A stretch of 64,000 nt of DNA from Cryptomeria japonica (taxonomy: Eukaryota; Streptophyta; Pinopsida; Cupressales; Cupressaceae). Location: positions 459,200,072 through 459,264,071 of the forward strand of contig NC_081406.1 of NCBI RefSeq assembly GCF_030272615.1. Reading direction: 5' to 3'. This document shows, piece by piece, positions 10,561-21,019 of this stretch. The translations under genes were made by a program, and so were the position numbers. Under the pieces are notes generated by a model. It had not been told where the DNA came from, made no database searches, and worked only from the letters and a program-made list of their open reading frames with translations. Position 1 is the first letter of the stretch, and each line of letters opens with the position of its first letter.

Positions 10561-11490
10561 AAAGTTAGCTACTACCGGGACACAAAAAAAAGGTAATACA
10601 TTTCACCTTGACTCAACTCACAATAAGTGTTTGTATGCAAAGATTGATGATACCTGGTTATGGCATAAAAGGTTTTGTCATGTTAATTTTTATAATCTGA
10701 TCAAAATAAGTAAGAAGCACCGAGTAAGAGGTCTACCGAGTCTTGAAAAACCTGAGAATGTTATGTGTCAAGGATTCTAGATGGGTAAGATGACAAGATC
10801 TAGCTTTACAAGTAAGTCCTACACTTCTAGGGGAATTTTAGATCTTGTGCACACTGATCTTTGTGGTCCTATGAAAGTTTAGAGTTATTATGGTGATAAG
10901 TATTTCAAATTATCTGTGGATGAATATTCAAGGATGATGTCAGTAATGTTTCTAAAAGAGAAATCAGAAGCTTTTCAAATGTTTAAATGGTATAAGGCTA
11001 GAGTTGAAAATGAAATAGGAAGATAACTGAATGTCTTAGATCAGACAGAGCAGGAGAGTTCACATCTGATTAGTTCAACTTGTTCTGCAATGATCATGGT
11101 ATTAAAAGACAAGTCTCTGCACCAAGAACTCCACATCAGAATGGAATAGCTGAAAGAAGAAACAAATCTATTGTGGATTGTGCTAGAGCACTGATGATTG
11201 AGAAGAAAGTTCCACAAACATTTTGGAGAGAAGCAATAAGCACATCTGTTTACACCTTGAACCGAGTTCAATTGAAGAAAGGTACTTTGAAGAAACCTTA
11301 TGAAATCTGGTATGGCAAGAAACCTAATGTAAGCTATTTTAAAATCTTTGGAAGTAAATGCTATGTTAATAAAGATGATAGAAATGGCAAGTTTGATTAG
11401 AAAAGTGAAGAAGGAACATTTCTAGGATATTCTTCTAGAAGCAAAGCATTTAAATGTCTGATCAAATCATCTAACAAAATAGTAGAAAGT
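10561..11490 (+). pseudogene. Copia-2 integrase pseudogene
   Basis: Pre-integrase zinc region WLWHKRFCHVNFYN, then MCQGF followed by TAG (10778) and MGKM; the last Cys of the zinc pair is Phe. The core has [10 protein letters not shown] (first Asp), LRSDRAGEF (second Asp; reached only after a frame change near 11020) and PHQNGIAERRNKS (Glu), so the D-D-E triad survives in sequence. Further stops are at 10878, 11022 and 11070, with another at 11398. The C-terminal FGSKCYVNKDDRNGKFD and GTFLGYSSRSKAFKC segments are present. Confidence 0.88.
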
Positions 11491-12625
11491 GCACATGTGA
11501 AAATTGATGAATTTGCAGAAAGAAATGATGAAGGAAATTCCAAAGAACCAAAAGACTATGATGAATTTGTCTATGTACAACCGAGAAGTCCTACAGAGAA
11601 AACTGTTGAAGAAAATGAAGAAAATATCCAATTACCGAGTGATAAAGAAGATCATACAGAGCCTACCGAGCCTGTATTAGCCAAGTATGTCAGAAGACAT
11701 CATGCACCAAGTCAGATTATAGGAGATAAGGATGATCCAATGATGACAAGGAACAAACTAAGACAAAACACATGTTTGATATCTGAATTTGAACCGAGAA
11801 TAGTGAAAGAGGCATTTAACAGTGAAGATTGGATAAATGCTATGATAGAAGAGATTGATCAAATCAAGAAGAATGACACATGGACACTGGTCCCAAGACC
11901 GAAGGAGAAAAATGTAATCGGTACAAAGTGGATCTTCAGAAACAAGCTAAATGAAAAAAGGGAGGTCATTCAGAACAAAGAAAGACTAGTTTGCAAAGGT
12001 TATGCCCAAGAAGAAGGAATTGATTATGGTGAGACTTTTGCACCTGTTGCTAGACTTGAAGGAGTAAGACCATTGTTGGCATATGCTACTTTCAATAACT
12101 TCAAGGTATATCAAATGAATGTCAAATCTGCATTTCTAAATGGAATATTAGAAGAAGAAGTTTTCAATGAACAACCTGAAGGATTTGTTGAAGACAATGA
12201 TAAAGATCAGGTATGTAAATTGAACAAAGCTTTATATGGTCTGAAACAAGCACCTAGAGCATGGTATGGGAGATTGCACTTCTATTTGATTAAGATTGGT
12301 TTTATAAGGACAAGTGAGAACAACAACATGTACATGAAGAATGATGAAAATGGAATATTGATCTCAGCCATATTTGTTGATGATATTATATTTTGTGGAA
12401 ATGACTCTTTATGCAAGTACATAAAGGAAATCTTGAAGAAATTTGGAATGGAGGATTCAAAACCAGTAAGTTCTCCTATGACTGCCAACTATAAACAATC
12501 AAAGAATGATGAATCTGCATCTGTTGATGAGACACTTTACCGATCTATGATTGGAAAGTTGCAATATGTTTTTCACAGTGGGCTAGATATAGCACATCTA
12601 GTAGGTATTGTTGCAAGATTCAGTT
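11491..12625 (+). pseudogene. Copia-2 reverse transcriptase, internally deleted and truncated
   Basis: RVT_2 reverse transcriptase open from 11497: [57 protein letters not shown] (the family VKSAFLNG box with Asp to Asn), [16 protein letters not shown] and IFVDDIIFCGND with the Asp pair intact. After NDSLC the sequence jumps in frame to [17 protein letters not shown]. Comparison with Copia-1 shows about 40-45 codons missing, including the [12 protein letters not shown] and FFIGLQI segments. Copia-like sequence ends near IVARF at about 12625 and RNase H is absent. Confidence 0.9.
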
Positions 12626-14015
12626 TGGATAAGTTAATGAGGTACCCATTTTGAGGGGTGAGCTGGAAGTGCATTTTAGGCACAAATGTAGATTTTATTG
12701 AGTAGCCTAATTTGAGTGATTACATATTTTTCCCTATTGATCATCATGGATAAATTCAAAGTGGATTCAATTCTATGCATAAATGTGAGTCATCCTGCAA
12801 AATTTCAAGTTCTAACGAATCCATTTGCAGTTTGTGTGGTTTGACTAGTCCCTGTTTCGACAGCTAGTCGGAGCCCTATTTCGCACAAGTGTAGAAGTTG
12901 CCTCAGTAAGCATAATGCCATAATGTTTGTTCCAGGTTATTACTCGTATAAATGATGAGCTACGTTTCAAATTTCAAGCCTATGTCAATCCGTTTGATCG
13001 GTTTTCAAAAGGGTTCATTTGGCCATCATTTTCAGTCTTCTGTACTTTCAGTGTCGTATCAGTTAATGTAGCCATTTTTGTGAGTGCGCCATTTGCATCC
13101 TATTAGCCTGGTTATCAAACTGAGAATTATAAGTTTTAATATGTACTTCAAGGTACCTATGTTTCAAATTTGAGGGCCTATAGAGGTCATTTGATATTTT
13201 TGAGAAAGGCGTCATGTGTTGCCAGGACATTGACTTCATCAGGTCCGCAGTGTCGACAAAGCCAGTTTGTCATTCTCGCCGATTAATATCTCTTCACTTG
13301 GGACTCATCTTGAGAAACTATTTTTTATATTTCATGCTTGCATATCATAGTACTTGCCTGTCAGACGGCAAGCTCCAGAAAGGTGTTTTGATAGGTTTGA
13401 AAAATACGTCTTCACGATTAAATGCGAAAACATGGCGCAAGTGCCCGAAAGTCATTTCCAGAGGTATGTTTGAGGTCCGTGAAGCATTTCAAAGGTCATT
13501 TGTATGAAAACAAAAAAATTTTTAGTCGGGCCCACTTTGGGGCTTGACTGCAATTCACCAATGGGATGGTGAGAGGTGATTTCAGTTTGCTTGTTTTTTA
13601 TGGATTGATGAGTGTGTTTCTTGCACTCTAGTGGCAAACCTCAAATATTTCAGAGAGATGTTAAATTTACCAATATATATTATTGATTGGGCATGCGCAT
13701 ATGAAAATGAAGAGGTTAGTCTTGCATTGAAAGAAATGCTTAAAATGAATGTGGTAAAGAAGAGTTTTCATTATTTTGATAAAGGCACACAAAGATAGTC
13801 CATCATGACAATCTCTGCTATGTTTTAGTGAATAAAATTCACAGGGTAATGGCAGCCAACAAATAACTTCAAGAAAATGCAATGGTCAGCAAATGACTTC
13901 TTCTCTCCCCCCTGCATGACATGGAGGATGGTAAAAGAGCAGCGTTGGAGTTTTGATGAAATGCAACAGCAAACAACACACAACCAAATTCAATGGCAAA
14001 TGCAAAATGATAGTT

Positions 14016-14341
14016 CACGTGGTGAAGAGGGGGGGGCAGATTGAAAATTAAAGCAATTTCTAGAATACTTGTTGGGCGTGGTGTTTTGGAGTTGCAGTGC
14101 TATGGTGAGTGCCAATGTCCTCTATGTGGTGGATAGGGAACAACAAGAAATGTGGTGTTTGAAGGATCCAACATTGAGCTCTTAAATGAGTGCAAACAAC
14201 AAGCAACCAAAACAAATGAAATCTCCTCCCTCACGTGGGTGTATGGGCAGTGTTGAAACCAAGGCAATGTAAAAATCCAGACCTCCAAGTCTCACGTGGT
14301 AGTTGAAATGGTTTGCAGAATCCTCCCAGCAGTCCACGTGG
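14016..14341. repeat. Cluster of CACGTGG motifs
   Basis: Exact CACGTGG at 14016, 14232, 14293 and 14335, each containing the G-box palindrome CACGTG, with GGGCGTGGTG variants near 14074 and 14373. Several copies follow a TCCTCC stretch. They look like remains of a short degenerate repeat; a regulatory role is unproven. Confidence 0.5.
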
Positions 14342-15198
14342 GGATTGGAGAAGGGTTGCAGAAGAAATCTAAGCTGGGCGTGGTGGCTGGTGAAAAAGCC
14401 ATAGAAACCATTAAGCAAATATAGAATGTTGGTATCCTCCATGTAATTTGTGGAATGGGCATTTTTTTTTAATAAACAACAATCAAATGCAAAGTGCCCA
14501 GCATGTGGTGTGGTATGGGTAAAAGGGGATACAACAACAGTTTTGTAACTTTAGCATTCAGAAACCCCATTGCCCTTGCTAGCATTCTTTCCTCCTTGCT
14601 GGTAGAAGAAATTGAAGCTTCAGTAGAATGCAAAACATTCTCATAGTAGCAACTTCCTCCTTTCGTGGAAGCCAGTGAAGGGTGGAAAGATTTTAAATCA
14701 AGTGGAAATTGTCAAACAGTATGGGGTTTGCATTTTTTTTATGAAACTCCAAGTAATGCAATGTGGCTAATGTGGAATGTTGTCTTCTCCTCCCTTCGCG
14801 TGATCTTCTGCAGTGTGTGTATAAGGCAATCTCCATTAAAACCCAAAGCAAGGCGCCAAAGAAGAGAGTTAGTCCTCCCTCCATGTAAAAATTTCAAGCA
14901 AGATGCACTTTCTGGGAAAGTCTTTTATCCCACATTCAATGGGAAGTGGTACTTTTTAATGTTTATAAGCATAAACAAACACATCCATAGTGTCAAAGCC
15001 ATCTGGGCTTTTGATAGACGGTGCCTATGGGCGCCCAAGGTGGGCCCACGCGTGGGCACAGATCCTGAGGTGATGGAGGAGGTGATTGAGAAGCGACCAA
15101 GTGGACCCCATGTAGGCATGCTTCCCAAGGCAAACAGACAAATTTTGTAGGGAAGGGTCGGCTTAACTAGTGAGCAAGTCCAAGATGATCTAACAAAG

Positions 15199-15480
15199 TG
15201 TGTGATTTCGCAGGCCAAAGATGCACGTGAGTTACACCCTGTGAAATGGTGAAATAGGTAAAGATCATGTAGGTTCCAACTGACCGGATGGTCTGCACGG
15301 TTTTGCAGGCCGAAGTTGCTCGCCAGTTAAGCCCTATGAAATAGCAAAATGCGAAATGGCGAAAAAGGCGAAAATGCAGCATGGTATAGGTCGAGAAAGT
15401 TCGGAGCAGATCGATGGCCTGTGCGATTTTGTGGAGTGAAGATGCACGCCAGATAAACCCTGCGAAATGGCGAAAGCCAG
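15199..15480. repeat. Three-copy degenerate tandem repeat, ~95-125 bp period
   Basis: Three successive copies begin near 15199, 15295 and 15419. Each has a GATTTTGCAGGC-like start, then GAAGATGCACGCCAG, then a TAAACCCTGCGAAATGGCGAAA-like segment. Copies differ by many substitutions and in spacer length. No coding frame is shared across copies. It lies inside the unidentified block of Copia-2. Confidence 0.65.
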
Positions 15481-16960
15481 GTGGTGCACAAGTGGCAGGT
15501 CCAGTAGGTGGGTCCCGGTGAGGTGGCGATGATGTGGTGCAGGGGTGGCACCTAGGTGGACGACAAGCAAGCGGACACATGGTAGAGTGACGAGGTGTCA
15601 TCCCAGGTGGCGCCCAATGGACCCAATCGACCAATCAGAGGCCATCATGTGGCAAAGCATCAGGGCACAATCGGAGCAAAAATCAAATTTAAAGTCAGTA
15701 AATTACATAGTGCAAACTATATCAAATAAATGAAAAATTTAAATGATGTGCACAAATGGGGAATTAATTCGCCCAGGGCTCAATTTTGGCAAAAATATAA
15801 AGTGTTATATGTTTTTAGAAAGCTCACGGAATGAGGAATCCAATTATGGAGTTAATTTTGGTGAAGATCAAATATTTTGGGAGTAGTTTGGTCGAGAATG
15901 AAATTCAGTTAGAGAGGAGACACTTGGCAATTCAGTTGCAGATTTGATTTGTTTCCCTCTCCTTCTTATTCCCAATTCTTCTCATTTGTAAGGGTTCCAA
16001 AATTTTGTGAGAGTGGCTCTAGTTTTCATGGCTTCCATTTTCTGAAGATCTTGACCCAAGTTTGTAAATGCTTCTTTTTGGTTTCAAGGTATAGAGATTT
16101 TAGTGCAGTGTTGTAAATGTGGTTTTAGTTGCAGGTCTTGCTTGTGTCAGGCATAAGTAAATTCCACACAATATTGTCTCTAGGTATGTATTTCATTATC
16201 ATAAATTGAATCCTCAAGGAGGATGAAATTAGTCAATTTCAAGGAGATTGTTGTGGCTGTTGATAGGTATCCTTCAGTGAAGGTTTTAAATTCTGCAGGT
16301 AGTCATAAATGATGAAATATGTATCCAGATCTGATAAATTTGTGAATGAATCAAATAGTGCATTAATATAAGGTATTGATGCATGAATATCTTGTTTAAG
16401 GAAAATAAACTTGCATCTATGATTTATATTTGTAGTTCTTTGTGTGACTCTGCTGCCCAATGAACAAGGCACTAGTCTTTGATAGATTTGGGAATAGTCT
16501 CAGAACAACAATTTTAAAAGAAAATCTATTTCCCTTTATGTTTAGGGGTTGTGTTCTTTCATTCCAAGCTCTTTTTCATTTGTGGTTTATATAGATCTAG
16601 CCAATCTATAGTGTGTTTCTAAATTGGATGAGTTTGTGGAATGCTCTATCTGCTTCATTGATTCTATCATGGTGAGTGAATAAGTTTGATTCAGTGCATC
16701 AAAAGGGTGTACCCCCTAGGTCTAGCAGAACCTGAAGTAAAGGAGGATCAATTAAGGTCCTATGTTATGTTGTCCAATCCCTGATGTGTTTCATAGACTG
16801 AAATTGGCCATTTCATAGAAGGATTGCCGGTATACTTGGGTTATCACTTTTGGTGAACAACAGCATCAATCCGATGACTCTATTCAAAATATTTTTGGGA
16901 GTTGATGCTAGAGTTATACACTTTAGAATGTTTTCTAAAAGTGTACTGGAAGTAATACTA

Positions 16961-17349
16961 GAATATTACAGAGAATGATATAGGGAACATGAATTGAAGA
17001 CAAATGCTTTGACCGAGACTCAGTTGATACACAACAGTAGGAAAAAACTTCTTACAAAAACAAATTATGTTTTAGTTCTTTTCTTTTTTTTTGGGCATTG
17101 TTGTCAAAGGGGGAGAAGACCAATGTATGAGAGAAGACCTACCAAATGGGGGAGAAGACCTACCAAAGGGGGAGAAGACTAGTATATGGGAGAAGACTGA
17201 GAGAAGACTACATATTGAAATAAAGACTGAAAATAGAAGAGAAGTCTAATGTATGGGGGAGAGCATTTCAAGCATTTCAGAATCACAATAATCCGAATCT
17301 TTTAAAGGTCAAATCAATTGGTTTTACCATCAATGCCAAATGGGGAGAT
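16961..17349 (+). other. Copia-2 3' untranslated region with repeated purine motif and polypurine tract
   Basis: Copia-type sequence resumes near 16960-17000. A GGCATTGTTGTCAAAGGGGGAGAAG segment (17092 on) matches the Copia-1 3' region. It is followed by about six copies of a GGGAGAAGACC-like unit (17107-17215). The terminal polypurine tract AAATGGGGAGA at 17338-17348 adjoins the 3' LTR start. Confidence 0.75.
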
Positions 17350-18860
17350 TGTTGGCAATATTACATTATAACAGACAATGAAAGATTGTTGACATTTCAA
17401 TAAGGATATTGAGAAGGTTGTTGATGATTATGGACATAACTGATTAAAGATGTTTTACTATCTTGATATTATTATTTTGTCATTGATGTCAAGAAATTGA
17501 TTTTCTAATTCAGTATGATGTTGCCATATCTTGAGAAGTGTGATATGAAGATTACAAAGAAGTCGGTAAAAGACACAGGAAAGAATATGATGAATAAGGG
17601 GATAAGTTATTCAATTGGCAACTACTACCGAGTCAGGCAATGATGAGATCATGATGTTTTAGATTGTTTTAACATCATACATATATTGTAAAATGTAAAG
17701 GTTAATACTATAATATGTTATCAATCAAAGAACCTAGTTGGTAAACCCTAAGGTTATCGCTATCAGTTAATGAAGGCAGAATGTCTACCGAGTAAAGTTT
17801 AGTATTCACTGAGTTACAACCGAGCTATAACAGAATGCATTAAATGTTTACATGTGATATTTAATGAAGGAAGCTGATGAGCTCGAGTGAATTCAATGAT
17901 TGGTAAGCTGTGCATGAAGATTGTTAAAGAATCTATGGTAAAGAAAGATCGGTATGAAGATCTACAACTCGGATTGAACCGCAATACTCTAACACAAGTT
18001 CCAAGGCAAATATGCAAGTTCCAAGGTGGGGTGAAACATTTTCAAATCAAAGAATACATTGAACCTGGACAAGATTGAAGATCAGATGGCTATGATTGAT
18101 CATGGGAAACGTGATCAAGGAGATTAAGTAGTTAGAAGATTGTTTATAAATAGGAAACTGTTGATTAAACAATGTATGCGGGCAAGTGTATGCACAGGGA
18201 TGCTACATAATGATTACTGAGCACAGAAGCTTGAAGACCTATTAGAATAACAGAGTATAGATGCCCAGTAGATAGACAAGATTAGTTCTATGTCTATATT
18301 GTATTGAACAAATAGGAATCTTCTTTAGCATTTTACATGTGAAGTTGTAGATAGATTTTTATTACTGTTATTTTGTGAAAGTGACAGAAAATCTCTTAAC
18401 CGAGTGGACTTAACAGCCTTATATGTAAATCCTCTAGCAAGGTGACATTCTTATTGAGTGTTTGAAATCCTGACAAGTTCACTTCTAACAAAGTGAAGAT
18501 CCTAACAGATCCAAGGGAAATCCCTTAACCGGGTCACATCTAGCAATATGTTTGTAATCTTTAACAGGATTTGCTTTTAACCGAGCATACTCTAGAAGAG
18601 TATATTTCTTAGTGGGTCCAAAATCCCATAGTGGTTTTTCCCTATTTGGGTTTCCATGTTAAATCTAGTGTTATGAGGTTTATATTGTTCATATGCTTTT
18701 GAGTTTGCATGTTTGATAGTTTTTGGTTATATGACTGATATATATGTTACCGATGTTGAATCTAGTGTTTTAATGGATGATTAAGTTTGTATGATTCACC
18801 CCCCTCCTCTCTTCTTGTTGGCTATTGGATCTGTACTTATATTAGTTATCAGAACTATCA
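17350..18860 (+). repeat. Copia-2 3' LTR
   Basis: TGTTGGCAAT ... ACTATCA, 1511 bp, aligned end to end with the 5' LTR at 7603-9078. It carries about 57 bp (17979-18035, containing two CAAGTTCCAAGG copies) that the 5' LTR lacks and lacks the 23-bp duplication of the 5' LTR. The TATA-like box is at 18145-18152. It is followed by the CTTAC target duplication. Confidence 0.95.
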
Positions 18861-18865
18861 CTTAC

Positions 18866-19900
18866 TTGGGGATCCCCTTATGCCATGATCCTCCGGATAC
18901 CTTTTGGGGAGCCTTGGTGGATAAATTCCACAAAAAGCTGTCTGGATGGAAGGGTGCTCTTCTTAGTCAAGTAGGTAAGGTTCAATTACTGAGATCCACT
19001 CTTCAAAGTATTCCTCTCTATGCTATCAATCTGTTTAGGATTCCTGATAAGTATGCTGAGGCCATTGAAAAGATTCAGAGATCCTTTTTATGGACAGGGG
19101 TTGAGGAGAAGAAGATAATGAACTTGATTGCTTGGGAGAAGGTCTGCAAGCCTATAAAGAAAGGAGGTCTGGGCCTTAGAAGAATAAGAGACATGAATAA
19201 TTACCTTATGGCCAAGTGGATTTGGAGAGGTTATAGAAATCAAGGAGAGTGGAAAATGATATGGGATAACAAATATAAAAGTCAATGTCCGAACCTTCAA
19301 AGCTTCCTCAAGGCGGAGATTATCCCAATTGGATCCAACATATGGAAAAATGTATCTAGGACAAGAGACTTAATTGCCAAAGGTACAAAATGGAAATTGG
19401 GAAAAGGGAATCTTATCCAATTCTGGTAAGACCCTTGGCTTCTGGAGACCCCTTTGAATGAAAATTCTGAGTGGAACAAATTTTAGAATCAATGCAAAGA
19501 AAGATTTGGAACCAAGGTGGACGATTACTAGAAAGATGGATAGTGGAAGGACTTGTCTTAGGTGGAGCAGTCATGAACTCTATGGTGAGGATTGAAGAAG
19601 AAGACAATTTAATTTGGAAACTCACAGCTAGTGGTTCTTTTACAACCACCTCTCTGTATCATCAACAGTTCTACAACATGGAAAGTCCATGCTAGGCTAA
19701 AGCATGGGTGAAAGGCCTCACACCTAAGATAGACATTTTCTTTTGGATAGCCATTCAAGATAAAATTATTACTACTGAGAATATCAGAAAAAGAGGTTTT
19801 AGCATGCCTAGTTTCTGTATTCTTTGTAAGTAGAATGAGGAGACTATAAACTATATGCTCTTTCATTGCCCTTTCTCTGTTGATGTTTGGGGAAGTTGTC
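18866..19900 (+). pseudogene. LINE ORF2 RT C-terminal domain and zf-RVT
   Basis: Contains the post-catalytic RT region typical of plant L1 elements: KLSGWKGALLSQVGKVQLL, SIPLYAINLFRIPD, AIEKIQRSFLWTG, then WEKVCKPIKKGGLGLRRIRD and NNYLMAKWIWRG. After a TAA at 19427 and more stops the frame changes once, between about 19540 and 19560. The zf-RVT segment follows: FSMPSFCILCK (stop) NEETINYMLFHCPFSVDVWG with a CxxC...HC arrangement. It is a decayed but easily recognised domain. Confidence 0.9.
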
Positions 19901-20638
19901 TGGATCACTTCAAAGTCAGTTCGGGTTTCCCCAACTCAATTCAGGAGATTTTCAATTCATGGCATCATCCTTCAAAAAACAAAACCACTACCTTATAATG
20001 GAAAATTGCTTTACGTCACATGTGTTGGGGCATATGGAAAGACAGAAATGATAGAGTTTTCAGAGAAAAGACTACTAAGGCTAAAATTGTGTTTGAAAAA
20101 ATAAGAAGTATAGTGGAAAATATGAATATCATAGGCAGTATGGATACTCCTCATAATAAGGATGATCAATTTATCTACAAAAAGTGGAGGTTAAAGGTTC
20201 AAGAGTGCTTTCAGAGCAACCCTAGAGAGGGAGTGATATGGATCAGCCCGCCCAGGGGATGGATGAAAATCAATTTTGATGGGGCCTCAAAGGGTAACCT
20301 GGGTGTTGCAGGATGTGGCGTGGTCCTAAGGGATGAATGGGGAATATGCAAAATCATAAAATCTATTCCCATAGGAAATCAGACTAATCATGTTGCCGAA
20401 GCCATGGCGGCTTACCATGGGATGAACCTTGCCAAGGAAGCCAAACTCACTAAATTTTGGTGTGAAGGAGACTCCTTAAACATAATCAATTACTTAAATA
20501 TGAAATTCCCGCCTTCTTGGTCTATTCGTAATGCTATTAAAGCAACTAGGAAAATCAGCGAAGAATTTGAAATGTGTGTTTTTACACGTGTATAGGGAGG
20601 TCAACTCCTGCGTTGACTGGGCAGCCAACCTGGCTTGA
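19901..20638 (+). pseudogene. LINE ORF2 RNase H (RVT_3) domain
   Basis: RNase H-like domain at the ORF2 C-terminus. It is preceded by WGIWKDRNDRVF, a common linker. Core motifs are MKINFDGASKGNLGVAGCG (first Asp), HVAEAMAAYHGMNLA (Glu), KFWCEGDSLNIINYL (Asp) and, after a one-base shift near 20577, NSCVDWAANLA (last Asp). All four catalytic acidic positions remain. The ORF ends with TGA at 20636-20638, which is the normal end for the family. This is the 3' end of coding sequence in most plant LINEs, but not in this one. Confidence 0.9.
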
Positions 20639-20931
20639 TAAACGAGAGACATCATTACTAGTTATGGTGAAATGGAGATTGCAAGTGAAATGAAATCCTT
20701 GCTCAATCAGGACCAGAGCCAGACAAGGCAATGTGGTACTTTTAATCATTATTTTTAATGACCTTTCTGCCTTTTTCAATGCAGGGTTTTCTCGAACATA
20801 ATGAGCATTTATATAGGTGCCTTATCATTATTATTTGGCATAGATACTAGGCGCTATTACAGAATAACCATAGAAACCAAAGGACAGGCTATCAAATTGA
20901 GAGAAGGAATTGCAAGGAAGGTGCCAGAAAA

Positions 20932-21019
20932 ATGGGAGGTAACAAAAAAAGATTTGAACCTACTTCCTGCTTTGACTGGAGAAAGAACAAAGAATTCTGG
21001 GATATCCTTCAGCAGGGGG
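20932..21019 (+). pseudogene. LINE ORF3, 5' part (post-RNase H ORF)
   Basis: Start of an extra ORF 293 bp after ORF2. ATG at 20932 begins MGGNKKRFEPTSCFDW and continues KNKEFWDILQQ to the Gypsy-2 insertion. When Gypsy-2 and one 5-bp duplication are removed, the frame continues at 32137 as WGLNVFMEWLSGKDP. The chosen start is the first ATG of this frame after ORF2 and gives a Met-Gly-Gly start, like the Gypsy-2 ORF3 start at 28509. The product is not a named family to my knowledge. Confidence 0.75.
21015..21019 (+). repeat. Left target site duplication of Gypsy-2 (GGGGG)
   Basis: GGGGG precedes the LTR start TGATAAG; the right-hand copy at 32137-32141 is GTGGG. One mismatch. Using the GTGGG copy joins LINE ORF3 in frame (LQQ-WGLNV), so GTGGG is likely the original. 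Confidence 0.75.

Larger units (their letters stand above)
12626..16960. other. About 4.3 kb unidentified insert or replacement inside Copia-2
   Basis: Between the truncated RT and the copia 3' region there is DNA with no similarity to copia pol. It replaces the RNase H end of the polyprotein. No coding domain is recognisable; the longest ORF (161 codons at 14665-15150) has no familiar motif. Several local repeats lie in it: G-box CACGTGG copies at 14016-14341 and a three-copy ~110-bp repeat at 15199-15480. Neither TG...CA ends, terminal inverted repeats nor a target duplication could be found by eye, so the borders (about 12625 and 16960) are approximate. A nested, diverged transposable element is the most likely explanation. 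Confidence 0.5.
7603..18860 (+). mobile_element. Copia-2: Ty1/copia element with both LTRs, 11.26 kb
   Basis: LTR retrotransposon bounded by a 1476-bp 5' LTR and a 1511-bp 3' LTR, with a perfect 5-bp target duplication, an initiator-Met primer site, gag-pol remnants (9143-12625) and a polypurine tract. At 11.26 kb it is long for a copia because about 4.3 kb of unrelated DNA replaces the RNase H region (12626 to about 16960). It is inserted in the RT domain of the LINE. LTR sequences are visibly diverged, with point changes, a 23-bp duplication in the 5' LTR and 57 extra bp in the 3' LTR, so it is not recent. Confidence 0.95.
18861..21019 (+). mobile_element. LINE segment 2: RT C-terminus, zinc finger, RNase H, start of ORF3
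   Basis: Continuation of the LINE interrupted by Copia-2. It starts with the CTTAC target duplication and LGIPLCHDPPD, runs through the ORF2 C-terminus (stop 20636-20638), a 293-bp spacer and the first 88 bp of a further ORF (start 20932). It is cut at 21019 by Gypsy-2. The relation to segment 1 is shown by the exact reading-frame join. Confidence 0.93.

Noticed and set aside
14665-15150. 161-codon ORF in the Copia-2 insert
   Set aside because: No motif, biased composition and repeats on both sides; not supportable as a gene.
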